The notes below the pieces were generated by a model. It saw nothing but the letters and a program-made list of their open reading frames with translations. It was not told where the DNA came from and did no database searches. The position numbers and the translations under genes were made by a program. A DNA stretch of 64,000 nt from Cannabis sativa (Eukaryota; Streptophyta; Magnoliopsida; Rosales; Cannabaceae): contig NC_083602.1 in NCBI RefSeq assembly GCF_029168945.1, forward strand, positions 48,545,442-48,609,441. Direction: 5' to 3'. Below, in pieces: positions 33,780 through 45,568 of the stretch. The stretch's first letter is position 1. Each line of letters starts with the position of its first letter.

Positions 33780-35171
33780 TCAAACAATTTTCCCAATATT
33801 ACAACCTTTCTCAACTCTTAATCTCAAAAAAAGAGTTTTAAAGGCATCAAAAGTGTCAGACTTTTCTCTTAAGAAATCTACCCAAGTAAAACGAGAGAAA
33901 TCATCAACACAAACAAAGATATATCGTTTACCATTCAAGCTTTCAACTTGGATTGGACCAATAAGATCCATGTGAAGCAATTCCAATACTTTTGAGGTAT
34001 TGATATCAGACACAGGTTTGTGAGTGATTTTTAATTGCTTCCCAAGTTGACACGGTTCACACTTACCAACACTTTCCTTACCAAGCTTGGGAAGACCTCG
34101 AACAATACCTGCATTTGACAATTTTTTCAGGTTTTTAAAATTAATATGCCCAAGCTTGGCAGGCCACAAATCTGTGGTGTTGTTGATAGCTGAATGACAA
34201 GTAAACACAGGGGTTAGAGTGTAACAATTATCATTGGATCGAAATCCTTGCAAGATACATTCATTATCATCATTCAGAACATAGCAATGATCACTATCAA
34301 ATGAAACAGTAAACCCTTGGTCACAAATTTGACTAATGCTAAGTAAATTAGCCCTCAGTCCTTCAACTAACATCACATTTTTCAGTCTAGGTAACCCTTC
34401 AAAATTTAGAGTTCCCATACCAACAACTTTTCCAGATAGTCCATTACCAAAAGTGACTTCTCCACATTGCATAGGTCGAATGTTAGTCAAAAAGTCCTTG
34501 TCACCTGTCATATGTCTAGAACAACCACTTTCAAAATACCACATTTGAGATGCAACAGTTTTATCAGAAAAACAAGCTAGACAATTCTTTTTCACCCATA
34601 TTTGTTTCAAACCTTTATGTTTCTTTTGACATTTTTCAAAATTATCAAAATAATTTGTTTTAAACAGATTTTTCAACGTGAAACATTTAGGTATGATATG
34701 TCCTTTTCTACCACAAAAATGATAAGTGGGAACAAATCTTTTTACCTGAGATCTTACTCTTTTCGAAAATCCTGGAGATTTTGCAACATCAGAGACTGCT
34801 CTTGCTGCAACAGGCTGTGAAACTGTTACAGCAGACTTTGTAGCCTCAGAGTGATTTGTTGGAACACTATATTTTACAAACTTCGTGACTCCAGAACTTT
34901 CCATTCCATTTGAACCAAGGCCTGCGAAACCTCTTTGACCTGCATTCTGAGCTTTTTCAAAAATAGAAGATCCAGGGTTAAGCATTTGAACATTTTTCTT
35001 AAAATTTTCAAGTTCCTTTTTTAAGAGAGTGATTTTTTCATCTTTATCACAAAAACTTGTCTCATACTCTTTTATTTTCAATTCACACATTTCGATCTGA
35101 TGAGACAATTTTTTATTCAATTTATTCAACTCTCTATTTTCAGAAGCAACCTGAATCCATTTTTCATACAT
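33780..35171 (-). pseudogene. Element F: gag C-terminus, protease, integrase N-terminus
   Basis: 463-residue frame. A coiled-coil-like charged region (residues 1-65) is followed by a damaged second zinc knuckle (HFCGRKGHIIPKC, residues 151-163, with the first Cys replaced by Tyr). The protease motif reads W-Y-F-E-S-G at residues 211-216, with Glu (codon 34530-34532) where the catalytic Asp of D-S/T-G should be. GAG-pre-integrase with HINFKNLKKL and CEPCQLGK, and the first integrase segment (LLHMDLIGPI, FVCVDDFSRF), follow. The frame ends at TGA 33780-33782 and integrase continues in the same frame. Confidence 0.9.
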
Positions 35172-35224
35172 GACTTTGTATGATTCAGCAGAGATTCTTC
35201 ACAGATTTCAGACTCATCTGAATC

Positions 35225-36318
35225 TCATTCCTCTTGTTCGGTGGTATTATTCAAACATACCAATCTAGCTTTCACCTGTGAATCACACAACACATTAGTC
35301 ATAACAGAGGTTAGGGCAACATTTTCAGAATTATCTTCATCACTTTCGGTTTCATCATCACTCCAAGTGACATTGAAACTTTTCTTATTGTTTTTCAAAG
35401 TGTTTGCACACTCAGCTTGAATATGCCCAAAACCTTCACATTCCCTGCACTGAATTCCCTTTTTGTTAGAGACAGATGGTTTAATAAAAGTATTACCTGT
35501 TGAACCTTTCGAAATATTCTTTTTATTCCCCATCTTTTTCATATATTTCTGAAAATTCTTAGTTAATAAAGCAATCTCATCATCACATTCACTATTAGAA
35601 TTTTCATTATCAGCAACTTTCAAAGTAATACTTTTACCTTTATCAGCAATGGATTGGGTTTGTCCTTTTGTTTAATCTGTTGATTTAATTCAAAAGTACG
35701 TCAGGAACCCATCAATTCTTCTACCTTCATTGTGCTAAAATCTTTAGCTTCCTCCATTGCCAAAAGTTTAGTATCGAATCTTTCTGGAAGAACTCTAACA
35801 ATTTTTCTCACAAGAACAGAATCATCAAGCTTTTCACCAAGAGCAAACTATTCATTAGCAATATCAGATAATTTTTCATAGAATTCAGTTAAGGTTTCAT
35901 TATCAGACATCCTAAGCTTATCAAATTTAGTTTGAAGCATGATAAATCTAGATCTTTTCACATCAGAAGTTCCCTCAAACTGGGTTTGAAGGATCTCCCA
36001 AGCTTCCTTAGCAGAAATACAAGATGATATAAGTTTAATGTAACCCTCACCTACACTGTTAAAGATAGCATGCAAGGCTTTGCTATTGTAGGCAGAAAGT
36101 TTATCATCTTCAATTGACCATTCCAGTTCAGATTTTATAGTAGTATTACCTGAAGAATCTGTCTCAACTGGAAGAGACCAACCTGATAAAACAATCCTCA
36201 AAGCTCTCTCATCTTGAGATTGGATGAAGGCCCTCATTCTAACTTTCCAATAAGGATAGTTAGAATCATTAAGCAATGGTGGTCTAGAAATCGAACTTCC
36301 TTCTGCAAAAAATGACAT
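35225..36318 (-). pseudogene. Element F: gag
   Basis: Likely start MSFFAEGSSISRPPLL at 36318, about 60 bases from the primer binding site. The longer upstream frame runs through the LTR and is rejected. Gag (UBN2-type) shows YPYWKVRMRAFIQ, AKEAWEILQTQFEGTSDVK and TLTEFYEKLSDIANE. It is stopped by TAG at 35848-35850 and then by further breaks around 35640-35710. The knuckle CRECEGFGHIQAEC and an acidic tail are read in 35623-35225, after which the frame shifts into the next pol frame. Confidence 0.88.
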
Positions 36319-36360
36319 TTTTAACACAAAAACGTTATAGGACCACACTAAGAGTTTAGT

Positions 36361-36379
36361 GTCCCGCTCTGATACCAAT
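36361..36379 (-). other. Element F primer binding site
   Basis: Minus-strand TTGGTATCAGAGCGGGAC just inside the 5' LTR, complementary to the initiator Met tRNA 3' end. Confidence 0.9.
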
Positions 36380-37507
36380 TGAAAAACCGTGTTTTTGCAA
36401 ATGTCAGCTGTATATAAGAAAATATAAAAACTGTAAGCGTTTGCAGCAGCAGAAAGTAATTCTGCTACAACAAAACAAAACAGGCAGAATATGAAATATT
36501 TGCAGAAAAATAAATAACTTGACACAAGAGATTTATACGTGGTATCAGTGTTCTCACGAACACTCCTAGTCCATGGGGCCACGCCCAGAGAATGAAATCA
36601 ATTAATAAAGTATCAAAATTACAAAGACAATTAACTTAAACAAGTTTAGACTCCCTCTAAAGTATTGTCGCAATCCTTTGTAATCCACTTTATGAATCTG
36701 ACTTCTTGAAACACCTTCAAGCCCGAACTCCCTTCGTCTTTGAAGTGTGAGTGCTTACTTCCTCCCGAAGTAAGGCTTCAACAACTCTTCTCCCGAAGAC
36801 CAAGTGCTTACTTCCTCCCGAAGTAAGGCTCTATCAAGTCTTCTCCCGAAGACCAATCTCTTGTTCAGTCAAGTAGTTCTTCACAACCTCTAGGACAGAG
36901 TAAGAACAGAAATAAACAACTAGAACCTAGATGAACAACTAGGCTCTCACCAAACAAAGAAACACTCTTCTCACAAAAAGATTAATGCAAAAAATGAATA
37001 ATTGAAGAGTTAATTCGAATGGTTTCTCTCTAGGCTCTATTTATAGAACATAGAAACCAAAGAGGCAACCACAAGTTCGAATCTACAGTTTTACAAAAAC
37101 TTTCCTAAGAAAAACATGATCTGCTACATCAAAATCGGATGCTGACGCAGCAGATCTGACCAGAAACGGGAAACTTGCTAAAATCGGGTCCGATCTTCTA
37201 TCAATGCTTGATTCCTGCCAAAAACAGATTAGATATTCTGATTGTATCAAGATACAATCGAAATCAATAAGGAAAAGGCAATAATCAAAGTTTCCCTAAA
37301 AAAGACAACTTTCCAAAAGAGAATTCCTTCTCTTTTGAGAAGATTTCAACAAAGGAAAGTTCAGCTGAAAGTGCAACTTTCCAAACAACGAAAAGAGCAA
37401 CTACAATCCGAATTTATAAGGCAAGAAATCGAATATGAATGCATAGCAATCTTACCATAAATGGAAATATTATTTTGTCAACTAATTTGCCAAAAAAGGA
37501 CTTTACA
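36380..37507 (-). repeat. Element F 5' LTR, 1128 bp
   Basis: On the minus strand TGTAAAGTCC ... ACGGTTTTTCA, bordered by the target duplication ctagt at 37508-37512. It contains a 2 x 53-bp tandem repeat at 36751-36856. No unambiguous TATA box was assigned. Confidence 0.93.
36751..36856. repeat. 53-bp tandem duplication in the element F LTR
   Basis: 36751-36803 and 36804-36856 are adjacent copies, each with a cttcctcccgaag core and a second tcttctcccgaagacc core. They differ at a few positions. Tandem duplications inside LTRs are often part of the transcriptional enhancer; that role is inferred. Confidence 0.88.
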
Positions 37508-37512
37508 CTAGT

Positions 37513-38098
37513 GTTTATTTAATATAACTCTATGAAGAGTTGTAAATATTATAGAAGTTACATCAATAATAAAAACACTTACACATACAAACATATAAAT
37601 ATAATGTGGTAATTGTTGATGAAGATAAAGTAAATGAAGCTCAATCTCATAAATTGCAACGGTTTGAATTCGAAAAAAAAAAATAAACTTTATTGAAAAA
37701 AAAATTGCAACAATATGAGAAAAACAGGGATAAATATCCCTAACTAAAATTCGACATCCAAATTGTCTTTAAACTAAAACAATTAATTCAAAAAATAGAT
37801 AGAAGAGCTTCATCTTCATCTGGACGATTTCACCCTTGGTCCAGCTTTCCGATCCAACTCATCTGAGTTCAAGTAGCTTGGCCTATAAGAAGAAGAAAAC
37901 AAATAAACAAAGTTAGTCCAGAATCATAAATCCAATTGGATAATAATTCACTAAAACTCTTAAAGTTTATAAATAGACATACCTTGTTTCTTTGCAAGAA
38001 GTTTAGGACATTGGGGTTTCCAATGACCTTTTTCATTGCAGTAGAAACACTTTCCTTTAAGTGTTGCATCACCAGAAGCAGCAGCCTTTTTATTTTTC
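37513..38098 (-). pseudogene. Copia element B: gag zinc knuckle and protease fragment
   Basis: Continuation of element B beyond element F. Minus-strand reading near 38070-37985 gives the knuckle CFYCNEKGHWKPQC, then LLAKKQG. A protease-like start NWIYDSG lies near 37930. 37513-37860 is AT-rich and non-coding. Integrase and most of RT, which should lie between here and 25087, are missing, so B carries a large internal deletion. The upstream gag and 5' LTR are lost at the junction with 38099. Confidence 0.7.
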
Positions 38099-38733
38099 AT
38101 TTAAATGGTTGAATTTGAAAATTGGCGTTTTTGAGAAAATGAGATGCAGAAATGATAAAACTGCAAAATTGCAAAAAGTGAGTCCCAAATCCACATTGCC
38201 TAGGCCGGCCACTTTTATAGGTTTTTTCATCTGATATTTTCATTATTTTAATGCCAAATAATTCAAACCTAACCCTAGTGGAATGCTATAAATAGATAGT
38301 GATGGCTTCAGGAAAATTACACTTTCATTCAGAGAAAAACCTGAGCCTTCTCTTTCTAAACCCTAGTCGCCACTTCTTACTCTTCTTCTTCCTTGAAATT
38401 TCGAAACCACTTAGTGATTAGAGTAGTGCCCACACACAGCAAGTGATACCTCAATCATAGAGAGGAAGATTGTGAAGAAAGACATTCAACAATAAGGAGT
38501 TTCAGCACTAAAGAAGGAGAGAAAGAGATCCAGGTTCAGATCTTGATAATACTGTGCGACTACAAGGGTTAGAGATCTGAACGGAAGGAGACATAATATT
38601 CCGCTGCACCCAATGTAAGGTTTCTTATACTTTATATGTGTTTATTTCATAATCGTTTTAGAAGTTCATATTTAGGGTGTTAATCAACATACTTGTGAGT
38701 AGATCTAAGATCCTGGTAAAATAATTTCCAACA
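38099..38733 (+). repeat. Distal 635 bp of an Angela-like LTR, probably the end of element A
   Basis: Plus-oriented and ending ...TAATTTCCAACA at 38733. It aligns with the last third of the G LTR (from about 26615). Its orientation matches element A, whose 3' LTR was broken at 10724, so it is most simply the missing end of A; about 640 bp between the two pieces was deleted. What follows at 38734 is gypsy gag, implying that A was inserted in element C. Confidence 0.72.
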
Positions 38734-38819
38734 GGATCATCAAAAGTTGTGGCTAAACTTGTGGCCCATGTGCGTACCATGATCGTGGAAAAGAAAAGCA
38801 GAATCTTGAAGCAAGAAGG

Positions 38820-40385
38820 AGCGTCACTGAGTATACTACTCAGTTTGATCGGTTGGCGAGGTTAGCCTCGGGAATTGTGCCGACCGACTTCAGCAAGAAG
38901 GAGAAGTATCTGGACGGGTTGAATGCCAGGATTAGGCATGACTTGATGATCACCACCGACGACAGCACCACCTATGCTCAGATGGTGGAGAAGGCACTGC
39001 GAGCTGAGGGCGCAGTGGGGTGTATGTCAGAATCAGCCAGTACTCCGGTTAGTGGCGGGGCTCCTACCCCTCCTGCATCAGGCTATAGCAGGGGGAGTAG
39101 TGGTTCGGCCATTGATCAGAGGAAGAGAGCACCCACTGTTTCCGGTGGCTCGAGTCAGAACAAGAGGTTCCGGGGGAACCAGAACAGAGGGAGTCGTCCT
39201 GGTGGTACTGAGACCCGATTCTCCTATCCCGAGTGCCCTAGCTGCAATAGGCACCATCGGGGTGAGTGCAAAGGTCAGGGATGCTTTCATTGTGGCATGC
39301 CCGGACACTTCAAGAGGGACTGTCCCCAGCTCCGACCAGAGGCACCGCGAGCTCCAGCGATACCCACTCCATCCAGGGTGTTCGCTATCACGCAGGCTGA
39401 TGCAGATGCCAGCCCATCAGTTGTCACAGGTCAGCTTTTTATTAACAACTCGCTGTATTCAGTGCTGTTTGATTCTGGGGCTACACATTCTTATGTGGCG
39501 GCCAGAGTCTTTAGTAAATTGGGTAGACCGTATGATAGTTATGAATCAGGGTTTGGAACCCTGTTACCTGGCAAAGAATTGGTTATCTCCAATAGGTGGA
39601 TTAGGTCTATGCCGATCATGATAGATGGTAGAGAGTTAAGCGCTGATCTGATAGAGATGAGTTTAGTCGAATTCGATATTATTTTAGGAATGGATTTCCT
39701 ATCTAAATATTCGGCGAGCATTGACTGTAAAAGGAAGATGGTGGTCTTCCAACCGGAAAGTGAAGAACCGTTTGTATTTGTTGGTTCAGTTCAGGGATCT
39801 CGGATCCCGGTGATCTCGGCTATGTCAGCGAGAGAATTGTTGCACGGTGGTTGCTTAGGGTTTCTGGCCGTGGTGGTGGACACCACTCGGCCAGATACCA
39901 TTCGGCCAGAGGACATCAGGGTGGTTCGAGAATTTTTGGATGTTTTTCCCGAAGAACTTCCAGGGTTACCACCTCAGCGGGAGATTGATTTCGTGATAGA
40001 CTTGGCACCAGGAGTGGAACCGGTTTCCAAAGCCCCATATAGAATTGCTCCAGCTGAACTTAAGGAATTAAAGATTTAGCTCCAAGGGTTGCTTGACATA
40101 GGGTTCATTCGGCCCAGTGTGTCACCCTGGGGAACCCCGGTTTTATTCGTCAAGAAGAAAGATGGATCTATGAGGATGTGCATCGACTACAGGGAGTTGA
40201 ACAAGCTGACAGTGAAGAATAAATATCCATTACCTAGGATCGATGACTTGTTCGATCAGCTTCAGGGGAAGACGGTCTTTTCCAAGATTGATCTCCGCTC
40301 GGGTTATCATCAGTTGAGAATCTGAGAGGAGGACATTCCGAAGACGGCCTTCCGCACTAGGTATGGACATTACGAGTTTCTGGTT
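38820..40385 (+). pseudogene. Element C: gag C-terminus, protease, RT start
   Basis: Gag homology begins around VTEYTTQFDRLARLA (38824). A Gly/Ser-rich region follows, then a CX2C/CCHC array (CPSCNRHHRGEC ... CFHCGMPGHFKRDC), the protease motif LFDSGATHSY and VPF-like ILGMDFLS. The RT N-terminus begins near [17 protein letters not shown]. An in-frame TAG (40077-40079) and TGA (40323-40325) interrupt an otherwise continuous frame through the fingers domain ([16 protein letters not shown]). 38734-38820 has no recognisable homology. Confidence 0.9.
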
Positions 40386-42831
40386 ATGTCATTTGGACTA
40401 ACCAATGCTCCTGCAGCATTCATGGACCTGATGAATAGAGTATTCAAGGATTTCCTCGATATTTGTGTGATTGTGTTTATCGATGACATCCTCGTGTCCT
40501 CTCAATCAGAAGAGGAGCATGAGTTACATCTTCAGATGGTACTGCAACGGCTTCGAGAACATAAGCTTTATGCCAAGTTCAAGAAATGTGAGTTCTGGCT
40601 ATCTCAGGTGTCCTTCCTAGGGCACATTGTGAGCAAGGATGGGATCAAGGTGGATCCCGGGAAGATTGAATCCGTCAGGGATTGGCCGAGACCGAAGACA
40701 GTGACAGAGATCAGAAGCTTCTTGGGTTTAGCCGGGTACTACTGTAGGTTCGTGGAAGGGTTCTCCAAAATTTCAATGCCCCTAACCGAGCTTAAAGAAT
40801 CAGCGGTTTATCTGGTCAGATAAATGCGAAGCTAGTTTTCAGGAGCTGAAACAGAGGTTGATTACCGCTCCAGTGCTAGCTTTGCCTTCGGACAAGGAGA
40901 AGTTCGTAGTATATTGCGACGCATCTAAACAGGGTTTGGGGTGTGTATTAATGCAAGCCGATCGGGTCATCACTTATGCCTCCCGTTAGTTAAAGGCTTA
41001 TGAACAGCGATACCCGACTCATGATCTAGAGTTGGCCGCAGTGGTTTTTGCACTGAAGATTTGGCGGCATTACCTTTACGGGGAGAAGTGTGAGATCTAT
41101 ACCGACCATAAAAGTCTCAAGTATTTCTTTACTCAGAAGGATTTGAATATGAGACAAAGGCGTTGGTTGGAATTAGTGAAGGATTATGATTGTGAGATCC
41201 TCTATCATCCCGGAAAAGCCAATGTAGTGGCTGATGCCCTGAGCAGAAAGGGTCCCGGGCAAGTAGCTAGTATGGTTCAGATCTCACCTCTGCTAGCAGA
41301 GGATATGGTTAGATCCAGCATTGAGTTTGTGGTAGGTCAGCTTCACAACTTGACGCTGCAATCTGATCTGTTGGAAAGAATAAAAGTCGCTCAGATGACA
41401 GATCCGGAGTTAGTGAAAATCCGAGATGAGGTGTTGGCTGGTCAAGCCAAGGACTTTTCAGTGTCAGATAGGGGGATGCTTCTGTATAAAGCCAGGGTTT
41501 GTGTTCCGAACAGTGTGGAACTTAGAAATGAGATCTTTGAGGAGGCTCATTCTACCCCGTATTCTCTGCATCCCGGCACCACTAAGATGTACCAAGATTT
41601 GAAACCGTACTTCTGGTGGAGCGGTATGAAGAAGAATTTGGTAGAATTCGTATCGAGATGCCTCACTTGTCAGCAGATTAAGGCTGAACATCAGAGACCA
41701 GCAGGGTTGTTGCAGCCTCTAACCCTACCAGAATGGAAATGGGAGGATATTACGATGGATTTTATGGTCGGGTTACCTAGGACCACGGGTTTATTTAATT
41801 CCATCTGGGTAGTGGTGGATCGATTTACGAAATCTGCTCATTTTCTGCCGGTTAGAACAACGTTCATAGTGGATCAGTTGGCAGAGTTATATGTCAGAGA
41901 GATAGTAAGACTTCACGGGGTACCGAAGTCTATGGTTTCGGACAGGGATCCGAAGTTCACCTCCAAATTTTGGCAAAGTTTGCAACGGGCAATGGGTACA
42001 AAGCTGAAATTCAGTACAGCATTCCATCCTCAGACAGATGGTCAGTCCGAAAGGACAATTCAGATATTGGAGGATATGTTGAGAGCCTGTGTTATGGACT
42101 TTGAAGGCTCATGGAATAAGTATCTACCGTTGATAGAATTCTCTTACAACAACAGTTATCAGAGTACGATAGGGATGGCTCCCTATGAACTGTTGTACGG
42201 TAGGAAATGTAGATCCCCTATCCACTGGGATGAGACAGGGGAGAGGAAATACCTAGGTCCTGAGTCAGTACAGCGGACCAATGAGGCGATAGAGAAGATA
42301 AAAGCTAGAATGCTTGCCTCACAGAGTAGACAGAAGAGTTACGCAGATCCGAAACGCAGGGATGTTGAGTTCCAAGTAGAGGAACATGTGTTTTTACGGG
42401 TATCTCCGATGAAGGGGATTAAACGTTTCGGGAAAAGAGGCAAGTTATGCCCTAGATTTACAGGACCTTTCGAGATTCTCGAGAAGATAGGTCAAGTGGC
42501 ATATCGGTTAGCATTGCCTCCAGCCTTATCAGCAGTTCACAACGTATTACATGTCTCGATGTTGAGAAAATACGTTTAAGACCCCTCTCATATACTCAGT
42601 TATGAGAGCCTTCAGCTTCAGCCAGACATGACCTATGAGGAACAGCAAGTGCAGATCCTGGATAAAAAGGATAAAGTCCTTCGGAATAAGACCATAGCTT
42701 TGGTCAAAGTTCTCTGGAGAAACAGCAAGGTGGAAGAAGCCACCTGGGAGCTAGAGTCAGATATGAGAGCTCAATATCCAGAGTTATTCAGGTTAGATTT
42801 CGGGGACGAAATCCTTTTAAGGGGGGGATAG
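40386..42831 (+). pseudogene. Element C: RT, RNase H, integrase, chromodomain
   Basis: The RT palm carries FIDDILVSS. After a frameshift near 40795 one frame runs to 42831 with only two stops (TAG 40987-40989, TAA 42577-42579). RNase H has [13 protein letters not shown] and [10 protein letters not shown]. Integrase has the HHCC motif ([11 protein letters not shown]) and core residues in [15 protein letters not shown] and [12 protein letters not shown]. The C-terminal chromodomain reads QILDKKDKVLRNK ... VEEATWELE. Close in sequence to element E but with a different LTR family. Confidence 0.93.
42819..42831 (+). other. Element C polypurine tract
   Basis: aagggggggata, two bases before the 3' LTR. 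The chromodomain reading frame runs through it, so the coding end and plus-strand primer overlap. Confidence 0.88.
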
Positions 42832-42832
42832 T

Positions 42833-45078
42833 TGTAAAGCCCGCTTAGTTAATTTGGAAATTATCAGTTAATTATGATTAATTATGAAATTATTTATAGC
42901 TATTTAAATAATTTATTACTGTTATTTATGGAATTCAGAAATGCATGGTTATGTTATTTAGAAGTTTTCATATTTTGCATTTCCGGTGCCCTGTATTTTG
43001 GAACTCGGCGTTTGGCTCAGTAGAAATCACAACTTAGCATGTTATTAGTTTGGGACGGGTTTTAGACATTGGGAATGTCGGGAATGGCCGGGAATTTAGA
43101 ATTTCCCAAAAATACCCCTTTAGTATGATTTATATGATTTTATGGTGGAGGGGCAAAATGGTCTTTTTGCCCCATTAGTATTTTGTCTTTTGTGATTTCA
43201 TTATTTGGAAAATAAATGTTATTTTATTATATTTAGTGGCTGAAATAAAATGGTTTAAGTGGCATTATTCTTTTATTTTTCTCATTTCAACACTTAGCAA
43301 AAATTAGAAAGAAAAGTTCAAAATTCACACACTCAAGCTCTCTCTCTCTTTTCGGCCAAAGCTTGGGCTGCTAGGGCTGGGATTTTTCCTGCTCAATCTT
43401 GTGATTTTCATCCTCTTTGTGTGTAATCTAATCAAGGTTTGATCTCTTAGAACTTTCCCTTTTGTGTTTTCTTGAATTTTATGAAAATTTGATGAAATGC
43501 ATGCCTAATAATTTGAAGTTCTTGCTGCTGTGATTTATTGTTGTTTTCTAAAGTTTAATCTTGCTATTTTAAGTAATTTAGAGTTAGTGTATGCATGATG
43601 ATTACTTGGAATCAAGTTTTGGAGTTTTTAGTTCAAGAGCATGAATTTTGAAAATATATGTTGAATCTGTAAATTACTTGCTGTAGTTGATTGTTTTCAT
43701 TTTCAGAGGCTAAGTTATGCATAATTATGTAGGTTTGATCTAGTTTGATTGCATGTTAGTGGATTCTAACCAAGTTTGAGTTTTGGAACTCAAAGCTTGG
43801 TCTTTAATGGTGTTTTGTGATTCTGTGAGTTCTGGGTGATTTTGTTGCCTTTGAATGGTTATTTGGGGCATATAGAGCAGGTCTGGAAGATCTTGTATGA
43901 TTTGGGTTAGAATTGATCGAGTTATGAATTTTTGGAAAATTCCTGCGAGGAACCTGAATTCCGGTTGTGCAACCGAAATTCGGATGCGGGTTCAGTAATT
44001 CCCAGAACCGGAATTCCGGTTGGGCAACCGGTCTGCCGGTTGGGGAATTTTCAGAACCCGTGTTTTTCCTCGTTTTTATGTTTTAAGGGGTATTGCCATG
44101 CTTTTTATCGATAGGGAAACTTTTAGTTCCTAGTTTAAGTCCCCGGGAAGTGATTTAGCGTGTCACTTATAGCGTTGTGATTTTTATGGTTTAGGAGCCG
44201 ATGTCCGCCACTCGGCTAAAGTTCCAAATCGGGTTGACCAAGACACCTGAATTCGGAATCCAGGTAAGATTAGTATAACAGTATGCATATGTAGATTACA
44301 TGTTTAGCGTGCATGTAGGAAGCCTATTAGATTACATTAGTTATGTATATTGGCTTCGAACCATCCAACCCTGTCACGTCGGTACAGGCTGGAGTATGAC
44401 CAGCAGCCGGAGTATGACCGGTTCGACCGATCAGGCTGACATTTGGTTGGTGGTTCCGTGCTATTGACCTATCCCGTCGGTACAGGCTGGAGTATGACCA
44501 GCAGCCGGAGTATGACCGGTTCGACCGATCAGGAGGATACTTGTCAATAGTACCGTCCCTGTGAACGTTCAAAACTCAGTACCATGTTGGACATGGCAGT
44601 AGTGGCTCAGTACCATGTTGGACATGGCAGTAGCAGGACTCAGTATCGTGTTGGACACGGCAGTTAGAATTATGTATGAGTATTATTATGCTTTTCTTAC
44701 TGAGTCTGTCGACTCACAGTTTACGTTTATGTGTAGGTAAAGGCAAGGCTATAGCTGATGGACCGTGAGCGAGCTTATGAGATTGTACATGTCGGGGCGG
44801 TTAGGCCTGGAGCGTACGATCCTCGGGACAGCAAGGCTGATTTTTTGTAACTGATCGTTAGACGACCTTTATTTTATGTAACAGTTAAACAGTTAAAACT
44901 TTTTGTAAATAATTTTATAATCGGGATCCCGAGTCTTTTGTAATATTGTTTTATAAGTTTAATTAAAAAGGCAAAATTTTAATTAATCACGTTTTTCCAT
45001 AAAACTCGTTGATTAGCAACGAGCTGCACAGTATGTTTGAAAATCACGTAATACGCCTAAGTTAGTTAGGGTGTTACA
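42833..45078 (+). repeat. Element C 3' LTR, 2246 bp
   Basis: TGTAAAGCCC ... GTGTTACA, closely similar to the solo LTR at 11382-13652. It has the same palindrome block at 43951-44041 (one perfect AACCGGAATTCCGGTT at 44006-44021, others partly decayed), two 57-bp repeats (44378-44434, 44476-44532) and three hairpin repeats (44582-44596, 44613-44627, 44647-44659). Confidence 0.93.
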
Positions 45079-45518
45079 CCTTCCATCAAGGTCTCTGCCA
45101 CAATTAATGTCATAATATTTTGACAATTAATTCTAGAAATTAAATCGGGTAACTAAAATATTTGGTAATTAAATCTGACTATAATTAGAATATTTTAATT
45201 GATTAGTAAATAGTTAACTATATTTTATAAATCAATTCAAATAAAGTATTTAATTTATTACCATATAAAAAATATTCTCACATATAGTACAAAAGCCAAG
45301 GAATGAAATAAATATTAAAAAAAAACAAAAAATAACTAACAAAACTAACTAATTTCCCTAACTAATCCTAATAGGAGCACAACTTAATAGTATAAAAAAT
45401 TCATAAGGTAAAAATACTAATTATTCAATTTACTTTAAACGTAGAAGTAGTACAACCTAATAGATAATAAGATTAATAATTAATCACCAAAACATGACAA
45501 ATGATATTATATAAATTG
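45079..45518. other. AT-rich spacer between element C and the LINE
   Basis: 440 bp of AT-rich sequence without ORFs or recognisable repeats. It presumably represents host DNA in which element C inserted; its 5-bp duplication cannot be tested because the left end of C is outside the window. Confidence 0.5.
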
Positions 45519-45568
45519 TAATCTATCTATTATTTATTTTTATTTTTTTTGAAATAAAACTTGTATTA

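Larger units (their letters stand above)
25093..37507 (-). mobile_element. SIRE-like Copia element F, 12.4 kb
   Basis: Minus-strand Copia element with LTRs at 36380-37507 (5') and 25093-28411 (3', interrupted) and the target duplication ctagt (25088-25092 and 37508-37512). It has an initiator-Met tRNA primer binding site, a polypurine tract, gag, pol, and about 3 kb of extra sequence between RNase H and the 3' LTR that carries an additional ORF. Long 3' extension plus RT/RNase H motifs fit the SIRE/Maximus lineage. Several in-frame stops and frameshifts make it non-functional. It is inserted in element B. Confidence 0.93.
38734..45078 (+). mobile_element. Tekay-like chromovirus element C, 5' part outside the window
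   Basis: Contains the gag C-terminus, zinc knuckle, protease, RT, RNase H, integrase, chromodomain, polypurine tract and a full 3' LTR. The start of gag and the 5' LTR would lie left of element A, beyond position 1. Coding damage is mostly in-frame stops (40077, 40323, 40987, 42577) plus one frameshift near 40795. It is the outermost and probably oldest layer of the nest. Confidence 0.88.

Noticed and set aside
36319..36582. Longer N-terminal extension of the element F gag ORF
   Set aside because: It reads through the primer binding site and LTR; the same residues appear at 25295-25056 in the other LTR copy. Gag starts at 36318.
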